A DNA stretch of 64,000 bases from Bradyrhizobium sp. Arg816 (GCF_029989365.1 NZ_JAPRAQ010000004.1:186001-250000), one strand, 5' to 3'. Positions 36,180 through 44,095 are shown, numbered from the stretch's first letter. The notes: generated by a model from the letters alone, not told the origin. Program-made: numbers and translations.

Positions 36180-37503
36180 GCAGCGAGTCCGGAGCGGCTT
36201 CAGCATGCGGCCTCACCGGCATCGGCACGGTCACATAATCCTTCGGCAAGTTCACCGGCCGGTAGCCCGGCTCCACCGCCATCCGCTTCAGCACGCTCTC
36301 GTGCACATGGGCGCCTTCGGGGATCACGCGCGGCTCGCAATCGGGGATGTAGAAGCCCAGGAAAACCTTCCGCTCCGGCCATTCCTTGTACTTCGCGCTC
36401 TTCGGCAGATATTCCAGCACGCGCCAGAGCGCCGTCATCGAATTGTGCAGCTCGCCCACCTTGCCGGTGTATTCAGGCTCGACATACCTGAACGGCGAGT
36501 TCTTGCGCTGGATGCCCCAGGCGAGCTGGTTCACGGTGCGCGGGTTGAAGTTCAGCCCGGCCTTCGCGGCTTCCTCGATCATCCAGATCAGCGGATATTT
36601 GGACTCGCCGCTTTCGGCTTCCGGATAGCCGCCGCCGACGTCGCAATGCACGCCGGCGAACCAAACCTGCAAAATGTCCTGCGGCTCCTTCTTCTCGTCG
36701 GGCACATAGCGGTTGCGCCAATATTCCTGCGGCTCCTCATACTCTTTCAGGCGGAACATGCAGCGCCGCTCGTCGATCGCGATCGCCTGCCGGAAGATTT
36801 TGACGCTCGGATTGCGCAGCGTGAAGGCGAGCTCCTCCAGGCTGAACACGAAGAAGAAATTGTCGCGCCGCGGCACGATCACGCTCGCCACCGTGTCCCA
36901 GACCCCGATGAAGTGGATGGTCGGCCAGCGCGTCGAGGTGATGCGCGCGAATTGTGCCGCGAGGTCGAATTCGTCCTTCGGCAGCGGCCCGCTCTCGTCG
37001 AAGGCGACATCCTTGAGGTCCTCGATGTCGTTGCCGCGCCCGGTGCCGGAATATTGCTTGTAGGCGACGAGGCCGGAGCCTGCGAGGTTCGCCTGCTCCG
37101 GCGAGATCAGACCAATTTTGTGGATCAGCCCCGCCAGCACCCGCACGGTATAGGCGCCGCGCGAGAAGCCGAACAGGTAGATGCGGTCGCCCGGCGCGTA
37201 ATGCTCGACCAGGAAGCAATAGGCTGAGAGCACGTTGTCATCGAGCCCGTAGCCGGTGGCGAGCCCCAGCACGAGATTGACGTTGGCCTTGAGCCGGTGC
37301 CACGTCGAAGGCTCCGTCACCGTGCCGACGCCCGGATCGTAAAACACCATCTGCCGCGGCTGCGTCTTGTCGGTCTTGCGCAGGCAGCGATAGAGCTTCA
37401 GGACGTTGGAGATGTTCTCCGAGATCTCGTTGCCGGTGCCGTCACAGCAGATGACGAGGTTTTTCGGCTCGGTTTTGGGTTTGTGCTGGTCGTCGTGCTG
37501 CAC
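36127..37503 (-). CDS. DUF2235 alpha/beta-hydrolase-type protein
   Basis: 458 residues from GTG 37503, preceded by GGGAGGGG. DUF2235 proteins include phospholipase-type (Tle1-like) hydrolases. N-terminal V-I-C-C-D-G-T-G-N, nucleophile motif G-F-S-R-G (S114), G-V-W-D-T-V and the catalytic-type H-C-D-V-G-G-G-Y are all present. No type VI secretion genes are nearby, so a housekeeping hydrolase is as likely as an effector. The last about 23 residues (Pro/Gly/Ser-rich) are encoded by the palindromic repeat at 35996-36179. A CtrA-type site lies in the divergent upstream region. Confidence 0.88.
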   Translation of the reverse strand: MQHDDQHKPKTEPKNLVICCDGTGNEISENISNVLKLYRCLRKTDKTQPRQMVFYDPGVGTVTEPSTWHRLKANVNLVLGLATGYGLDDNVLSAYCFLVEHYAPGDRIYLFGFSRGAYTVRVLAGLIHKIGLISPEQANLAGSGLVAYKQYSGTGRGNDIEDLKDVAFDESGPLPKDEFDLAAQFARITSTRWPTIHFIGVWDTVASVIVPRRDNFFFVFSLEELAFTLRNPSVKIFRQAIAIDERRCMFRLKEYEEPQEYWRNRYVPDEKKEPQDILQVWFAGVHCDVGGGYPEAESGESKYPLIWMIEEAAKAGLNFNPRTVNQLAWGIQRKNSPFRYVEPEYTGKVGELHNSMTALWRVLEYLPKSAKYKEWPERKVFLGFYIPDCEPRVIPEGAHVHESVLKRMAVEPGYRPVNLPKDYVTVPMPVRPHAEAAPDSLPPSPGGGGSAHIEHSEI

Positions 37504-37618
37504 AGGTCAGCCCCTCCCGGTGATGCTACCGGGACGAGTATAGCGAAAACGGATGGCAGCGAGGAGACGAAGTCGGCATCAGTGGCATGGTGCCTCATTG
37601 CTCCATCATCTGTTGACA

Positions 37619-37634
37619 TTAACCGCTTGTTAAC
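37619..37634. promoter_or_regulatory. CtrA-type binding site (TTAA-N7-TTAAC)
   Basis: TTAACCGCTTGTTAAC matches the full alphaproteobacterial CtrA consensus exactly. It lies 37 bases before the ATG at 37671, placed to control the coiled-coil gene, and 115 bases before the divergent DUF2235 gene. Confidence 0.65.
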
Positions 37635-37670
37635 CATGCCGTCGCCTAATGTGGACAATGGGGGGTCACC

Positions 37671-38339
37671 ATGTCGGCCCATATGACGCGACCGAAATTG
37701 ATGCCTGTTTTGGCCGATCCAGCCTTTCATGCGCTGATCGGGCCGGCGGTTCGCGTTACGGCTGTCCTACGGAGCAAAACCATGTTCGGGAAGGACGATC
37801 TAGTGGACAATCTCAGCCGCGATCTCGATCGTGCGCGCCTGCGACGCGACGCACTCGCATCCGAAGCCACGACTCTCACGGCTCAGATCGCCGAAATCGA
37901 AGCCCGCCTTTCGGAAGAGAAGACCAGGCGGGAGCGTGATCGCGTCCTGGGCGAAATCGACGCGATAAGAACGCGAATCAAGCAAGCCGCCGGCGCGTTT
38001 GCACCGGTCGTCGATGGTCTCTCCAGGGCGATCGAGTCGGCCTCGGCCGTCGTGCCCGAGGCCCGCGATCTCAATAGTTTCATCGTGTCGGTGGCGACCG
38101 AAATCGACAGCGTGCTTGATCCCCTGTTGCGCGAACTCGATCAGCGCGCGGATGCGGTGCGGGCAGGACAGGCCGTGCTGGACCTCCCGCGTTCGGCCAA
38201 TGAAGCGCCCATCGTGCCGCCCATCGAGCCATCAAAAGACAGCATCGATCGCCTGCTTCGCTTCCCGGCATGGCTGTCTCGCGACAAGGAGCCGGAGAAA
38301 AAGGAATCAGCGGAGACCCCGCGCAGCACGGCAGCGTGA
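37671..38339 (+). CDS. Hypothetical coiled-coil protein
   Basis: 222 residues from ATG 37671, with GGGGGT just before it; ATG 37782 is a shorter alternative. Residues about 40-110 form a long heptad-like coiled coil (D-N-L-S-R-D-L-D-R-A-R-L-R-R-D, then A-Q-I-A-E-I-E-A-R-L). A second helical segment follows (about 115-170) and a short Pro/Lys-rich tail. No signal peptide. The perfect CtrA-type site just upstream suggests cell-cycle-timed expression and perhaps a structural role. No family recognised. Confidence 0.7.
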   Translation: MSAHMTRPKLMPVLADPAFHALIGPAVRVTAVLRSKTMFGKDDLVDNLSRDLDRARLRRDALASEATTLTAQIAEIEARLSEEKTRRERDRVLGEIDAIRTRIKQAAGAFAPVVDGLSRAIESASAVVPEARDLNSFIVSVATEIDSVLDPLLRELDQRADAVRAGQAVLDLPRSANEAPIVPPIEPSKDSIDRLLRFPAWLSRDKEPEKKESAETPRSTAA

Positions 38340-38362
38340 ACGCGGCGGTTGGTTCCTTGCGG

Positions 38363-38410
38363 CCCATCCTTCGAGACGCCCGCCTTCGGCGGGCTCCTCA
38401 GGATGAGGAC
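38363..38410. repeat. Short palindromic repeat (CATCCTTCGAGACGCC family)
   Basis: CCATCCTTCGAGACGCCCGCC on the left is followed by GGCGGGCTCCTCAGGATGAG on the right. This is a compact relative of the repeat at 14838-14946, located downstream of the coiled-coil gene. Confidence 0.65.
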
Positions 38411-38477
38411 GCGTTTTGCGGCGCGTAGCCTTCCCCCACAAGCGGAGGGCAATCGCATATGAAGATTTACACGAGGT

Positions 38478-38598
38478 CGTCATGCCCGGGCTTGTCCCGG
38501 GCATCCACGTTCTCCGTGCCTTGGGAAAGGCGTGGATGGCCGGGACATAGGCGAGCGAAGCGACGCCGTCCTTCAGACGGCTACGCCCGGCCATGACG
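38478..38598. repeat. Palindromic repeat (GTCATGCCCGGGCTTGTCCC family)
   Basis: GTCATGCCCGGGCTTGTCCC and the inverted CGCCCGGCCATGAC at the right end enclose inner inverted segments (GGCATCCACG/CGTGGATGGCC). It lies just after the end of the ftsZ-like gene on the minus strand. Confidence 0.75.
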
Positions 38599-38615
38599 CT
38601 CTGGCGGTATCGCGC

Positions 38616-39878
38616 TCAGTTTGCCGAGCGGCGCAGGAAGGCCGGGATGTCGAGAAGGTCTTCGTCGGCTATATTGCGCGGAGACGTGCGGCCGTAAGGA
38701 TCGAGCGGCTGTTGAGCTGCGCGGCGGGCATATTCCGGATCGGGCCTTGCCGGTTGCCCCGCGGGTCGGCCGGCCGCCGGGCGGAGCGGCGGGCTTTCCA
38801 CCTGCGGAAGCGGCGCACTGCGCTGCTCGATGCGATCGGCGATGCGGCGGCTGTCGTCGCGCAGCCTGCCGGCGAGTTGCGTGAGCGGAGTTTCCGCCGG
38901 TCGCGCCAGGAGTGCCGGGTCGACATTGTCGATCCCGGTCGCCACCACCGAGACGCGGACGATGCCTTCGAGGCTTTCGTCGAACGACGCGCCGACGATG
39001 ATGTTGGCGTCCGGGTCGGCCTCGTCGCGAATCCGCGTCGCGGCTTCGTCGACCTCGTACAGCATGAGATCCTTGCCGCCGGTGATGGAGATGATGAGGC
39101 CGCTGGCGCGCTTGATCGAGGGGTTCTCGATCAACGGATTGGAAATGGCGGCCACGGCGGCGGCGAGCACGCGTTTCTCGCCGGAAGCCTCGCCCCGTCC
39201 CATCATGGCCTTGCCCTTCTCCCGCATCACGGAGAGAACGTCGGCAAAATCGAGATTGATCAGGCCTTCCTTGACGATGAGGTCGCTGATGCAGGCCACG
39301 CCCGAGTAAAGCACCTGGTCGGCAAGGGCAAAGGCATCGGCGAATGTGGTCTTCGCGCTGGCCACCCGGAACAGGTTCTGGTTCGGGATGATCAGCAGGG
39401 TGTCGACCGTCGTCAGCAGCTCCTCGATGCCGGCTTCGGCAAAGCGCATGCGGCGCTGGCCCTCGAAATAGAATGGCTTGGTGACCACGCCGATCGTGAG
39501 GATGCCGAGCTCGCGCGCGGTCCTGGCGATGATGGGTGCGGCCCCGGTGCCAGTGCCGCCGCCCATGCCGGCCGTCACGAACACCATGTGCGCGCCGGTC
39601 AACTGATCGCGGATCGTATCGATGACCTCCTCGGCTGCGGCGCGTCCGAGTTCGGGCTGCGAGCCGGCGCCGAGGCCTGCGGTGACCTGGGTGCCCAGCT
39701 GGATCAGGCGCGGCGCCTTCGACATCGCAAGCGCCTGCGCGTCGGTATTGGCGACGACGAAGTCGACCCCCTGCAGCCCGGATGTGATCATGTTGTTGAC
39801 GGCATTGCCGCCGGCGCCGCCGACTCCGAACACGACAATGCGGGCCTTCATCTCGTGAATATCGGTCATGCCAGTCAT
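38616..39878 (-). CDS. FtsZ paralogue, short form
   Basis: Tubulin-like GTPase of 420 residues from ATG 39878 (GAGGAC upstream). All core motifs are intact: N-terminal [12 protein letters not shown], the GTP-binding GGGTGTG loop at 106-112, and the T7 loop N208-L-D210-F-A-D-V needed for GTP hydrolysis between subunits. A short Pro/Arg-rich linker and a conserved-type C-terminal peptide ([11 protein letters not shown]) follow. Main FtsZ proteins of this group have a much longer linker and sit in the dcw cluster, absent here, so this is probably a second FtsZ. It follows an HTH/coiled-coil gene by 50 bases, with a CtrA-type site upstream of that gene. Confidence 0.93.
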   Translation of the reverse strand: MTGMTDIHEMKARIVVFGVGGAGGNAVNNMITSGLQGVDFVVANTDAQALAMSKAPRLIQLGTQVTAGLGAGSQPELGRAAAEEVIDTIRDQLTGAHMVFVTAGMGGGTGTGAAPIIARTARELGILTIGVVTKPFYFEGQRRMRFAEAGIEELLTTVDTLLIIPNQNLFRVASAKTTFADAFALADQVLYSGVACISDLIVKEGLINLDFADVLSVMREKGKAMMGRGEASGEKRVLAAAVAAISNPLIENPSIKRASGLIISITGGKDLMLYEVDEAATRIRDEADPDANIIVGASFDESLEGIVRVSVVATGIDNVDPALLARPAETPLTQLAGRLRDDSRRIADRIEQRSAPLPQVESPPLRPAAGRPAGQPARPDPEYARRAAQQPLDPYGRTSPRNIADEDLLDIPAFLRRSAN

Positions 39879-39928
39879 TCTGTCCTCGCGATTGCTCCGG
39901 CAGGCCGGGATGGAGAAGGGTTCGAGTG

Positions 39929-40501
39929 CTATCTGCGAGCCGCGCGGTCTGCGCCCACGATGGCCGCGGCCAGATGTCCCAATCGACGCGCGGCTCCGGC
40001 GGTCGTGCCGCCAGCCTGGCGACCGGTCCGTAAGTCCGCCACTTCGTCTTCCAGTCGTGCCGCCCACGCATTGGCTGCCGCCGTCTCGGCGGCCGCCTGC
40101 AGCAGCTCGACGGCCAGGCGATCGGCACGTTCGCGCTCGCGCTCGAACACTGCCCTGTAGGCGGCGGCGACATCTTCGAGCCGCGCGATCTCCGCCTTGA
40201 ATGCTTCGGTCTCCATAGCGTTTTCGAGCGAAGTGGGTACCGATTCGCGCAAGGAAAACGCGTCAGAACAGGAATCCAATGTCTCGATCTTTGCCAGGGG
40301 GGCATCGACGTGGTCCGCCCGGCGGGCCCGTCGCGGGCGGGGCGTGTAGCGGAGTTCGGCGAGATCAACGCTCACCAGGGCCTTGCCGTCCTCCGCCCGC
40401 GAGCGCGGCAAGCGGCGACGTCTCGCCAGGGCACGAGCGGCCTCGCGCGAGATATTGAGCCGGGCACTGAGATCGGCATACGTCAACAACGCAACGCACA
40501 T
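39929..40501 (-). CDS. HTH/coiled-coil DNA-binding-type protein with in-frame repeat insertion
   Basis: 190 residues from ATG 40501, with AGGAGA upstream. Residues 5-35 form a helix-turn-helix ([20 protein letters not shown]), followed by a basic linker and a coiled coil (about 97-170). Such HTH plus coiled-coil proteins occur as single proteins in Bradyrhizobium. Here the linker contains about 20 residues (76-95, D-S-C-S-D-A-F-S...T-S-L-E-N-A) encoded entirely by a family A palindromic repeat, inserted without breaking the frame. It precedes the ftsZ-like gene and probably shares its transcript. Confidence 0.8.
   Translation of the reverse strand: MCVALLTYADLSARLNISREAARALARRRRLPRSRAEDGKALVSVDLAELRYTPRPRRARRADHVDAPLAKIETLDSCSDAFSLRESVPTSLENAMETEAFKAEIARLEDVAAAYRAVFERERERADRLAVELLQAAAETAAANAWAARLEDEVADLRTGRQAGGTTAGAARRLGHLAAAIVGADRAARR
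40218..40278 (+). repeat. Dispersed palindromic repeat, family A copy 3, inside a coding sequence
   Basis: GCGTTTTCGAGCGAAGTGGG starts the copy and GAAAACGC at 40254-40261 closes it. Unlike copies 1 and 2 it lies within the HTH/coiled-coil gene, contributing about 20 codons on the minus strand with no stop. Confidence 0.9.
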
Positions 40502-40582
40502 CGGCGCTTCTCCTGGAGCAAACCGGGAAGGCATTTCGAGCTAATGATGGCTGGACGATTACCGCAGGCTAGGCTGCGTTGG

Positions 40583-40598
40583 TTAACGGACGGTTAAC
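40583..40598. promoter_or_regulatory. CtrA-type binding site (TTAA-N7-TTAAC)
   Basis: TTAACGGACGGTTAAC is an exact match to the CtrA full-site consensus. It lies 82 bases upstream of the HTH gene start (40501), so it is well placed for the HTH-ftsZ transcript on the minus strand. Confidence 0.65.
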
Positions 40599-40692
40599 GC
40601 GCGAGGGGCTGTGTCTTGTCCGTCTTGCGCAGGCAAGACGCTTGCCGACGAGGGCCGCTAGATAAGGCGCATTCGGGCGGCCCCAATTGAAA

Positions 40693-40724
40693 TCGGATAC
40701 GCGCGTTAGTCCGCGCGTATCCGA
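40693..40724. terminator. Perfect 13-bp inverted repeat after the tRNA-like gene
   Basis: Arms TCGGATACGCGCG (40693-40705) and CGCGCGTATCCGA (40712-40724) enclose TTAGTC. On the minus strand it follows the tRNA-like 3' end by 15 bases, the place for a terminator, but the T-run after it is weak. It could also be a protein-binding site or an element end. Confidence 0.5.
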
Positions 40725-40739
40725 GCCAAATAATAAAGT

Positions 40740-40851
40740 TGGGCGCAGCGGCAGGACTCGAACCTGCAACCTCCCCGGTCAACCTCCTACAGACCGCGAA
40801 TCAAAGAAGGCTGTCGTAACCGGGTGCTCTCTCCTGTTGAGCTACACTGCG
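40740..40851 (-). tRNA. Noncanonical tRNA-like gene with enlarged anticodon arm
   Basis: 112 bases including encoded CCA. The acceptor stem pairs CGCAGTG with CGCTGCG (one G-T pair), followed by C then CCA. The D arm is GCTC-AACAGGAGA-GAGC. The T arm is GCAGG-TTCGAGT-CCTGC. All are normal. Between position 27 and the variable region, however, lie about 51 bases instead of 17. CCCGGTTA pairs with TGACCGGG (eight pairs), then an inner stem ACAG-CC/GG-t-CTGT closes a 13-base loop. Normal decoding looks impossible unless an insert of about 34 bases is removed. It is divergent from the beta-family gene, 90 bases away. It could be a tRNA-derived regulatory or decoy RNA, or a damaged tRNA. Confidence 0.6.
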
Positions 40852-40941
40852 TTTCTGCTCGCGCCGAGCGTGTTTCTCGGCGATGCGTTCCTCCCCCCAC
40901 GGCTGCAGCTTCTCGATGAGAGGCGTCAGGTCGTAGGTGAC

Positions 40942-42132
40942 GTGTCTCGCCACAGCGACCTCTTCGTCATTATGCGATGGAAGCAGGGCGAGCGCGCAGC
41001 CTTGGCAACTTATCGCCGGAGTCCCAGCCGGTTGCATGTGTTATTCGAGATGCCACCAGCGGGTGACTTTGATCACGAAAAGCAGCGGCCCCTAACGCCA
41101 ACCGAACACATCAAGCTATTTGGACGTCGTTTACGCGAGGTCTGGGGTGATCAGATCGCTTTTGTTGACGCTGGCCACATCGATGACGAATTGCATAAAG
41201 AGGGATTGACGCGGCATCCGCTAACCGAGCTCTTAGAACGAGCCAGGCTCGCAGGCGTCGCAGCTTGTCCTGCTATTTCTCTTAGCCACTCAGTTACGTA
41301 TCGGAAGGCTTGCCGACGCTTCGTTGAATGGCATCCGGAATTTCCAATTTGTGTTCGTGTTGAAGCGACGCACTTGGATAGCCCGACTTTTCAATCCGAC
41401 TTGAGAGCGATGCTGGACGATCTCGGCTGTGGTGCCTCGCGTTCTCTTTTAGTGCTCGACTTCAAGACGCTCGAAACGTCCGTCGGTGAGATGCAAGATG
41501 AGTTCGTTGAGTTGATCGCTGATCAGATTGCGGACTTCCCCTTTCTCCACCATTGGAAAGGGTTTGCGATCGCTCTGAGCTCTTTTCCTGCCGCGGCTAA
41601 GTTACACTCGGGGCAGGTGAAGGAATATCCACGGACGGATTTGTCGCTCTATGAGAAGTTGATCTCCAACCCCAAAGGGCTCTTGAGAACCCCGATGTAT
41701 GGGGACTACGCGCTGGATACGTCACCAATCCAAAAGCCTCAGAGACGAACGCCGTCAGCTCACCTCCGGTATTCGACGCCCCGGATGTATGCAATTGCGA
41801 AAGGGACTTCCGTAAAGAAGCCTCATGGGTATGAGGCGATTTTCCCTGTGGCTGATCTACTGACTTCGCAGGCGTTCTATGCTGGTCCAGCTTACAGTCA
41901 GGGCGACTCCTACATAGACGGTCTTCACAGGAGGACCGCATCGACAGGGAATGCCGCGAAGTGGCGCTGGGCATCGACTGATCACCACCTGACGTCTAAC
42001 GGGGAGCGAATAGCCGAGATCTACGGTTTGTCGCGGGTACTGGAGCTTCAGCACGTCAGCGCTCCTCCCACGCAGGGTGACCTTTTTGCGATTGAGGTTT
42101 CTTCTAGTGCTCGCAAATCGGAAACGCGCTGA
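40942..42132 (+). CDS. Beta-family protein (PF14350-like), probably acquired
   Basis: 396 residues if GTG 40942 is the start, placing MSRHSDLFVIMRWKQGERAA at the N-terminus where this family has its K-W-K-x-G-E motif; the frame is open further upstream across the tRNA-like gene. The pattern of phage/element beta proteins is visible: L-F-E-M-P-P, H-I-K-L-F-G-R-R-L, F-V-D-A-G-H-I, H-P-L-T-E-L-L-E-R-A-R, then a V-L-D-F-K-T-L strand. GC content and codon use are clearly lower than in all neighbours. The biochemical role of the family is poorly known; several relatives lie in defence or mobile regions. Confidence 0.75.
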   Translation: MSRHSDLFVIMRWKQGERAALATYRRSPSRLHVLFEMPPAGDFDHEKQRPLTPTEHIKLFGRRLREVWGDQIAFVDAGHIDDELHKEGLTRHPLTELLERARLAGVAACPAISLSHSVTYRKACRRFVEWHPEFPICVRVEATHLDSPTFQSDLRAMLDDLGCGASRSLLVLDFKTLETSVGEMQDEFVELIADQIADFPFLHHWKGFAIALSSFPAAAKLHSGQVKEYPRTDLSLYEKLISNPKGLLRTPMYGDYALDTSPIQKPQRRTPSAHLRYSTPRMYAIAKGTSVKKPHGYEAIFPVADLLTSQAFYAGPAYSQGDSYIDGLHRRTASTGNAAKWRWASTDHHLTSNGERIAEIYGLSRVLELQHVSAPPTQGDLFAIEVSSSARKSETR

Positions 42133-42137
42133 GACCA

Positions 42138-42170
42138 AAAACAAAAACGGCCGGATCTTTCGATCCGGCC
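42138..42170 (-). terminator. Rho-independent terminator of rpmB
   Basis: Arms GGCCGGATC (42149-42157) and GATCCGGCC (42162-42170) with a TTTC loop. On the minus strand the hairpin is followed by a T-rich run (TTTTTGTTTTTGG), the classical terminator form, 67 bases after the rpmB stop. Confidence 0.85.
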
Positions 42171-42236
42171 GCAACGCAACTCTACTGGCTAAGACTACGC
42201 CACGCGACTTAGCCCCCGCCCGATTTCAAAATTGGA

Positions 42237-42548
42237 TTAGCTGGCCTTCTTCGCCGGCGCGGCCGTCGGGCCGACCTTCTTCTGGATGGCGCGCTTCAGC
42301 TCGAGGGCGCGCGGCGACAGGACGTCGGCCTTGGCCTTGAGCAGGAAGGGGTCGAGGCCGCCATTGTGGTCGACGCTCTTGACCGCGTTGGTGGAGACGC
42401 GCAGGCGCACGTTGCGGCCGAGCGCTTCGCTGATGAACGTCACGTTGACGAGGTTCGGCAGGAAGCGGCGCTTGGTCTTGATGTTGGAGTGGCTGACCTT
42501 GTGGCCGACGAGGGGGCCCTTGGCCGTCAGTTCGCAGCGGCGAGACAT
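42237..42548 (-). CDS. rpmB: 50S ribosomal protein L28
   Basis: 103 residues from ATG 42548. The L28 signature is clear ([39 protein letters not shown]), with the extended C-terminus usual in alphaproteobacteria. Part of the large ribosomal subunit. Monocistronic, with a terminator at 42138-42170. Confidence 0.97.
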   Translation of the reverse strand: MSRRCELTAKGPLVGHKVSHSNIKTKRRFLPNLVNVTFISEALGRNVRLRVSTNAVKSVDHNGGLDPFLLKAKADVLSPRALELKRAIQKKVGPTAAPAKKAS

Positions 42549-42744
42549 GGTAGAAATCCTCTTCTGTCCCCCAACGATTTGCGGCCGCCATTCTGGGCGC
42601 CACGGGGGCTAATTCTGTGTCCTTGCAGGGAGCGGGCGGACGTATAGGGGGGAAGGGGCGGGACGTCAAGGCGACGGGCCGTTTTTGGCCCGTCGTCCCG
42701 GGGCGCGCGCGAGCGCGAACCCGGGATCTCAGGCCTCATATCAG

Positions 42745-42851
42745 GTGTCATCGCCCGGCCTGACCGGGCGATCCAGTATTCCACCAGCGGCGCGGCTGGA
42801 GCCGAAGGGCGGCGGCGTACTGGATGCCCCGGTCAAGCCGGGGCATGACAG
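42745..42851. repeat. Dispersed palindromic repeat (TCATCGCCCG...GATCCAGTA family), copy 2
   Basis: GTGTCATCGCCCGGCCTGACC-GGGCGATCCAGTA on the left and TACTGGATGCCCCGGTCAAG-CCGGGGCATGACA on the right form a long imperfect hairpin. It lies upstream of rpmB and of the DUF3108 gene. Confidence 0.85.
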
Positions 42852-43032
42852 GGGAATAAGTGGCACGACCTTACCATCCCCGATCACCAAAACGGCAATG
42901 ATTGAAGTGCCTTACCATCACATAAAGGGCGTATTCACCCCCGAAACGTCAGGTGGAGTTCCGCAAGCCTTGACGCCCGGACGCATTGTTTGCGGCGGTT
43001 TTTGGCTTAAGTAACAACCGTTCGCGCCCCGA
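42852..43032. other. Upstream region of the DUF3108 gene
   Basis: About 180 bases, somewhat richer in AT than surrounding DNA, with no reading frame of note. Together with the repeat at 42745 and the rpmB leader it makes a 480-base gap holding no gene. It probably contains the promoter of the following gene. Confidence 0.3.
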
Positions 43033-43935
43033 TTGGATTGTTTCGTGCTCGCATCACCACGACTTTGGCCCCAAGGCTCGGTCAGCCCGCGCTCAGTCGG
43101 TCCGCGCTCCGCCGGCCGGCTTGCCTTCGCGGCCCTTTGCGGGCTCGTCGTCGCGTGGGGGGCGGAGCCCGTGGCGGCGCAGGGCAAGCTCGAGGCGCAG
43201 TATGAGGCGACGCTGGCGGGCATTCCGGTCGGCAAGGGCGCCTGGAACATCGACATCGGGGACGACGTGTTCGCGGCCGCGGCCTCCGGCGGCACCGCGG
43301 GGCTGCTGAAATCCTTCGCGGGCGGGTCCGGCACCGGCGCCTCGCAAGGCAGGGTGGTCAACGGCGCGCTGGTCGCGACCGGCTACCAGGCCTCCACCAC
43401 CACCTCGAAGAAGACCGAACAGATCCACATCACGCTCGACAAGGGGAATGTGAAGGAGTTCGGCATCGTGCCGGAGCCGCCTGTTGATGCCGACCGCATC
43501 GTCGTCACCGACGCGCATCGCCGCGGCGTCTGGGACCCGATGACGGCCTCGCTGCTGCGCGTGCCCGGCACCGGCGACCCCGTGACGCCGGATGCCTGCC
43601 GCAACGCCGCGCCGGTGTTCGACGGCCGCATGCGCTACGATCTCAAGCTCGATTTCAAGCGCATGGAGAGCGTGAAGGCCGAGAAGGGCTACAGGGGCCC
43701 GGTCGTGGTCTGCGCGCTCTATTTCGTCCCCGTGGCGGGCTACATCCCCGATCGCCCCGTGATCAAATACCTCGCCGCCCAGCGCAACATCGAGATCGCG
43801 TTCGCACCGGTGGCAGGCACGCGCATCCTGGTTCCGTTCTGGCTGAAGGTGCCAACGCCGCTCGGCCCGGCCATGCTGGAAGCGACCAGCTTCATCACCT
43901 CAGCCCAGCCGCCAAAGGTCGCCAAGACGCAGTGA
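43033..43935 (+). CDS. DUF3108-type exported protein
   Basis: 300 residues from TTG 43033; other nearby GTG or TTG starts are possible. A hydrophobic Ala/Leu segment (about 29-48, ending VAAQG) is a signal peptide. The mature domain begins L-E-A-Q-Y-E-A-T-L-A-G-I-P-V-G-K-G, the typical start of DUF3108, a lipocalin-like beta-barrel family found in periplasm of proteobacteria. Function in the family is unknown. Downstream of rpmB in other Bradyrhizobium genomes as far as I recall. Confidence 0.8.
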   Translation: MDCFVLASPRLWPQGSVSPRSVGPRSAGRLAFAALCGLVVAWGAEPVAAQGKLEAQYEATLAGIPVGKGAWNIDIGDDVFAAAASGGTAGLLKSFAGGSGTGASQGRVVNGALVATGYQASTTTSKKTEQIHITLDKGNVKEFGIVPEPPVDADRIVVTDAHRRGVWDPMTASLLRVPGTGDPVTPDACRNAAPVFDGRMRYDLKLDFKRMESVKAEKGYRGPVVVCALYFVPVAGYIPDRPVIKYLAAQRNIEIAFAPVAGTRILVPFWLKVPTPLGPAMLEATSFITSAQPPKVAKTQ

Positions 43936-43936
43936 T

Positions 43937-44095
43937 CTTACCCTCCCCTGGAGGGGGAGGGTCGATCGCGCGCAGCGCGAGCGGGGTGGGGTGATCTCTC
44001 CCCACGGGCACTGTTCGAGGGGAGAGATCACCCCACCCCGCGCCGCATTTCGCTTCGCTCCATGCGTCACGACCCTCCCCCTCCAGGGGAGGGTA
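43937..44095. repeat. Dispersed palindromic repeat (ACCCTCCCCTGGAGGGGGAGGGT family), copy 3
   Basis: Same outer arms and same inner GTGATCTCTCC/GGAGAGATCAC pair as copies at 27489 and 35996. It directly follows the DUF3108 stop and may end that transcript. Confidence 0.9.

Noticed and set aside
40740..40851. Group I intron in a tRNA
   Set aside because: The extra sequence is only about 34 bases, far too short for a group I intron, and has none of its core elements.
40682..42235. Possible inverted terminal repeats of the tRNA-like/beta insert (CCCAATTGAAATCG near 40682 and CGATTTCAAAATTGG near 42221)
   Set aside because: The match needs a two-base gap, the right copy lies beyond the rpmB terminator and next to the rpmB stop codon, and no transposase is present; chance is likely.
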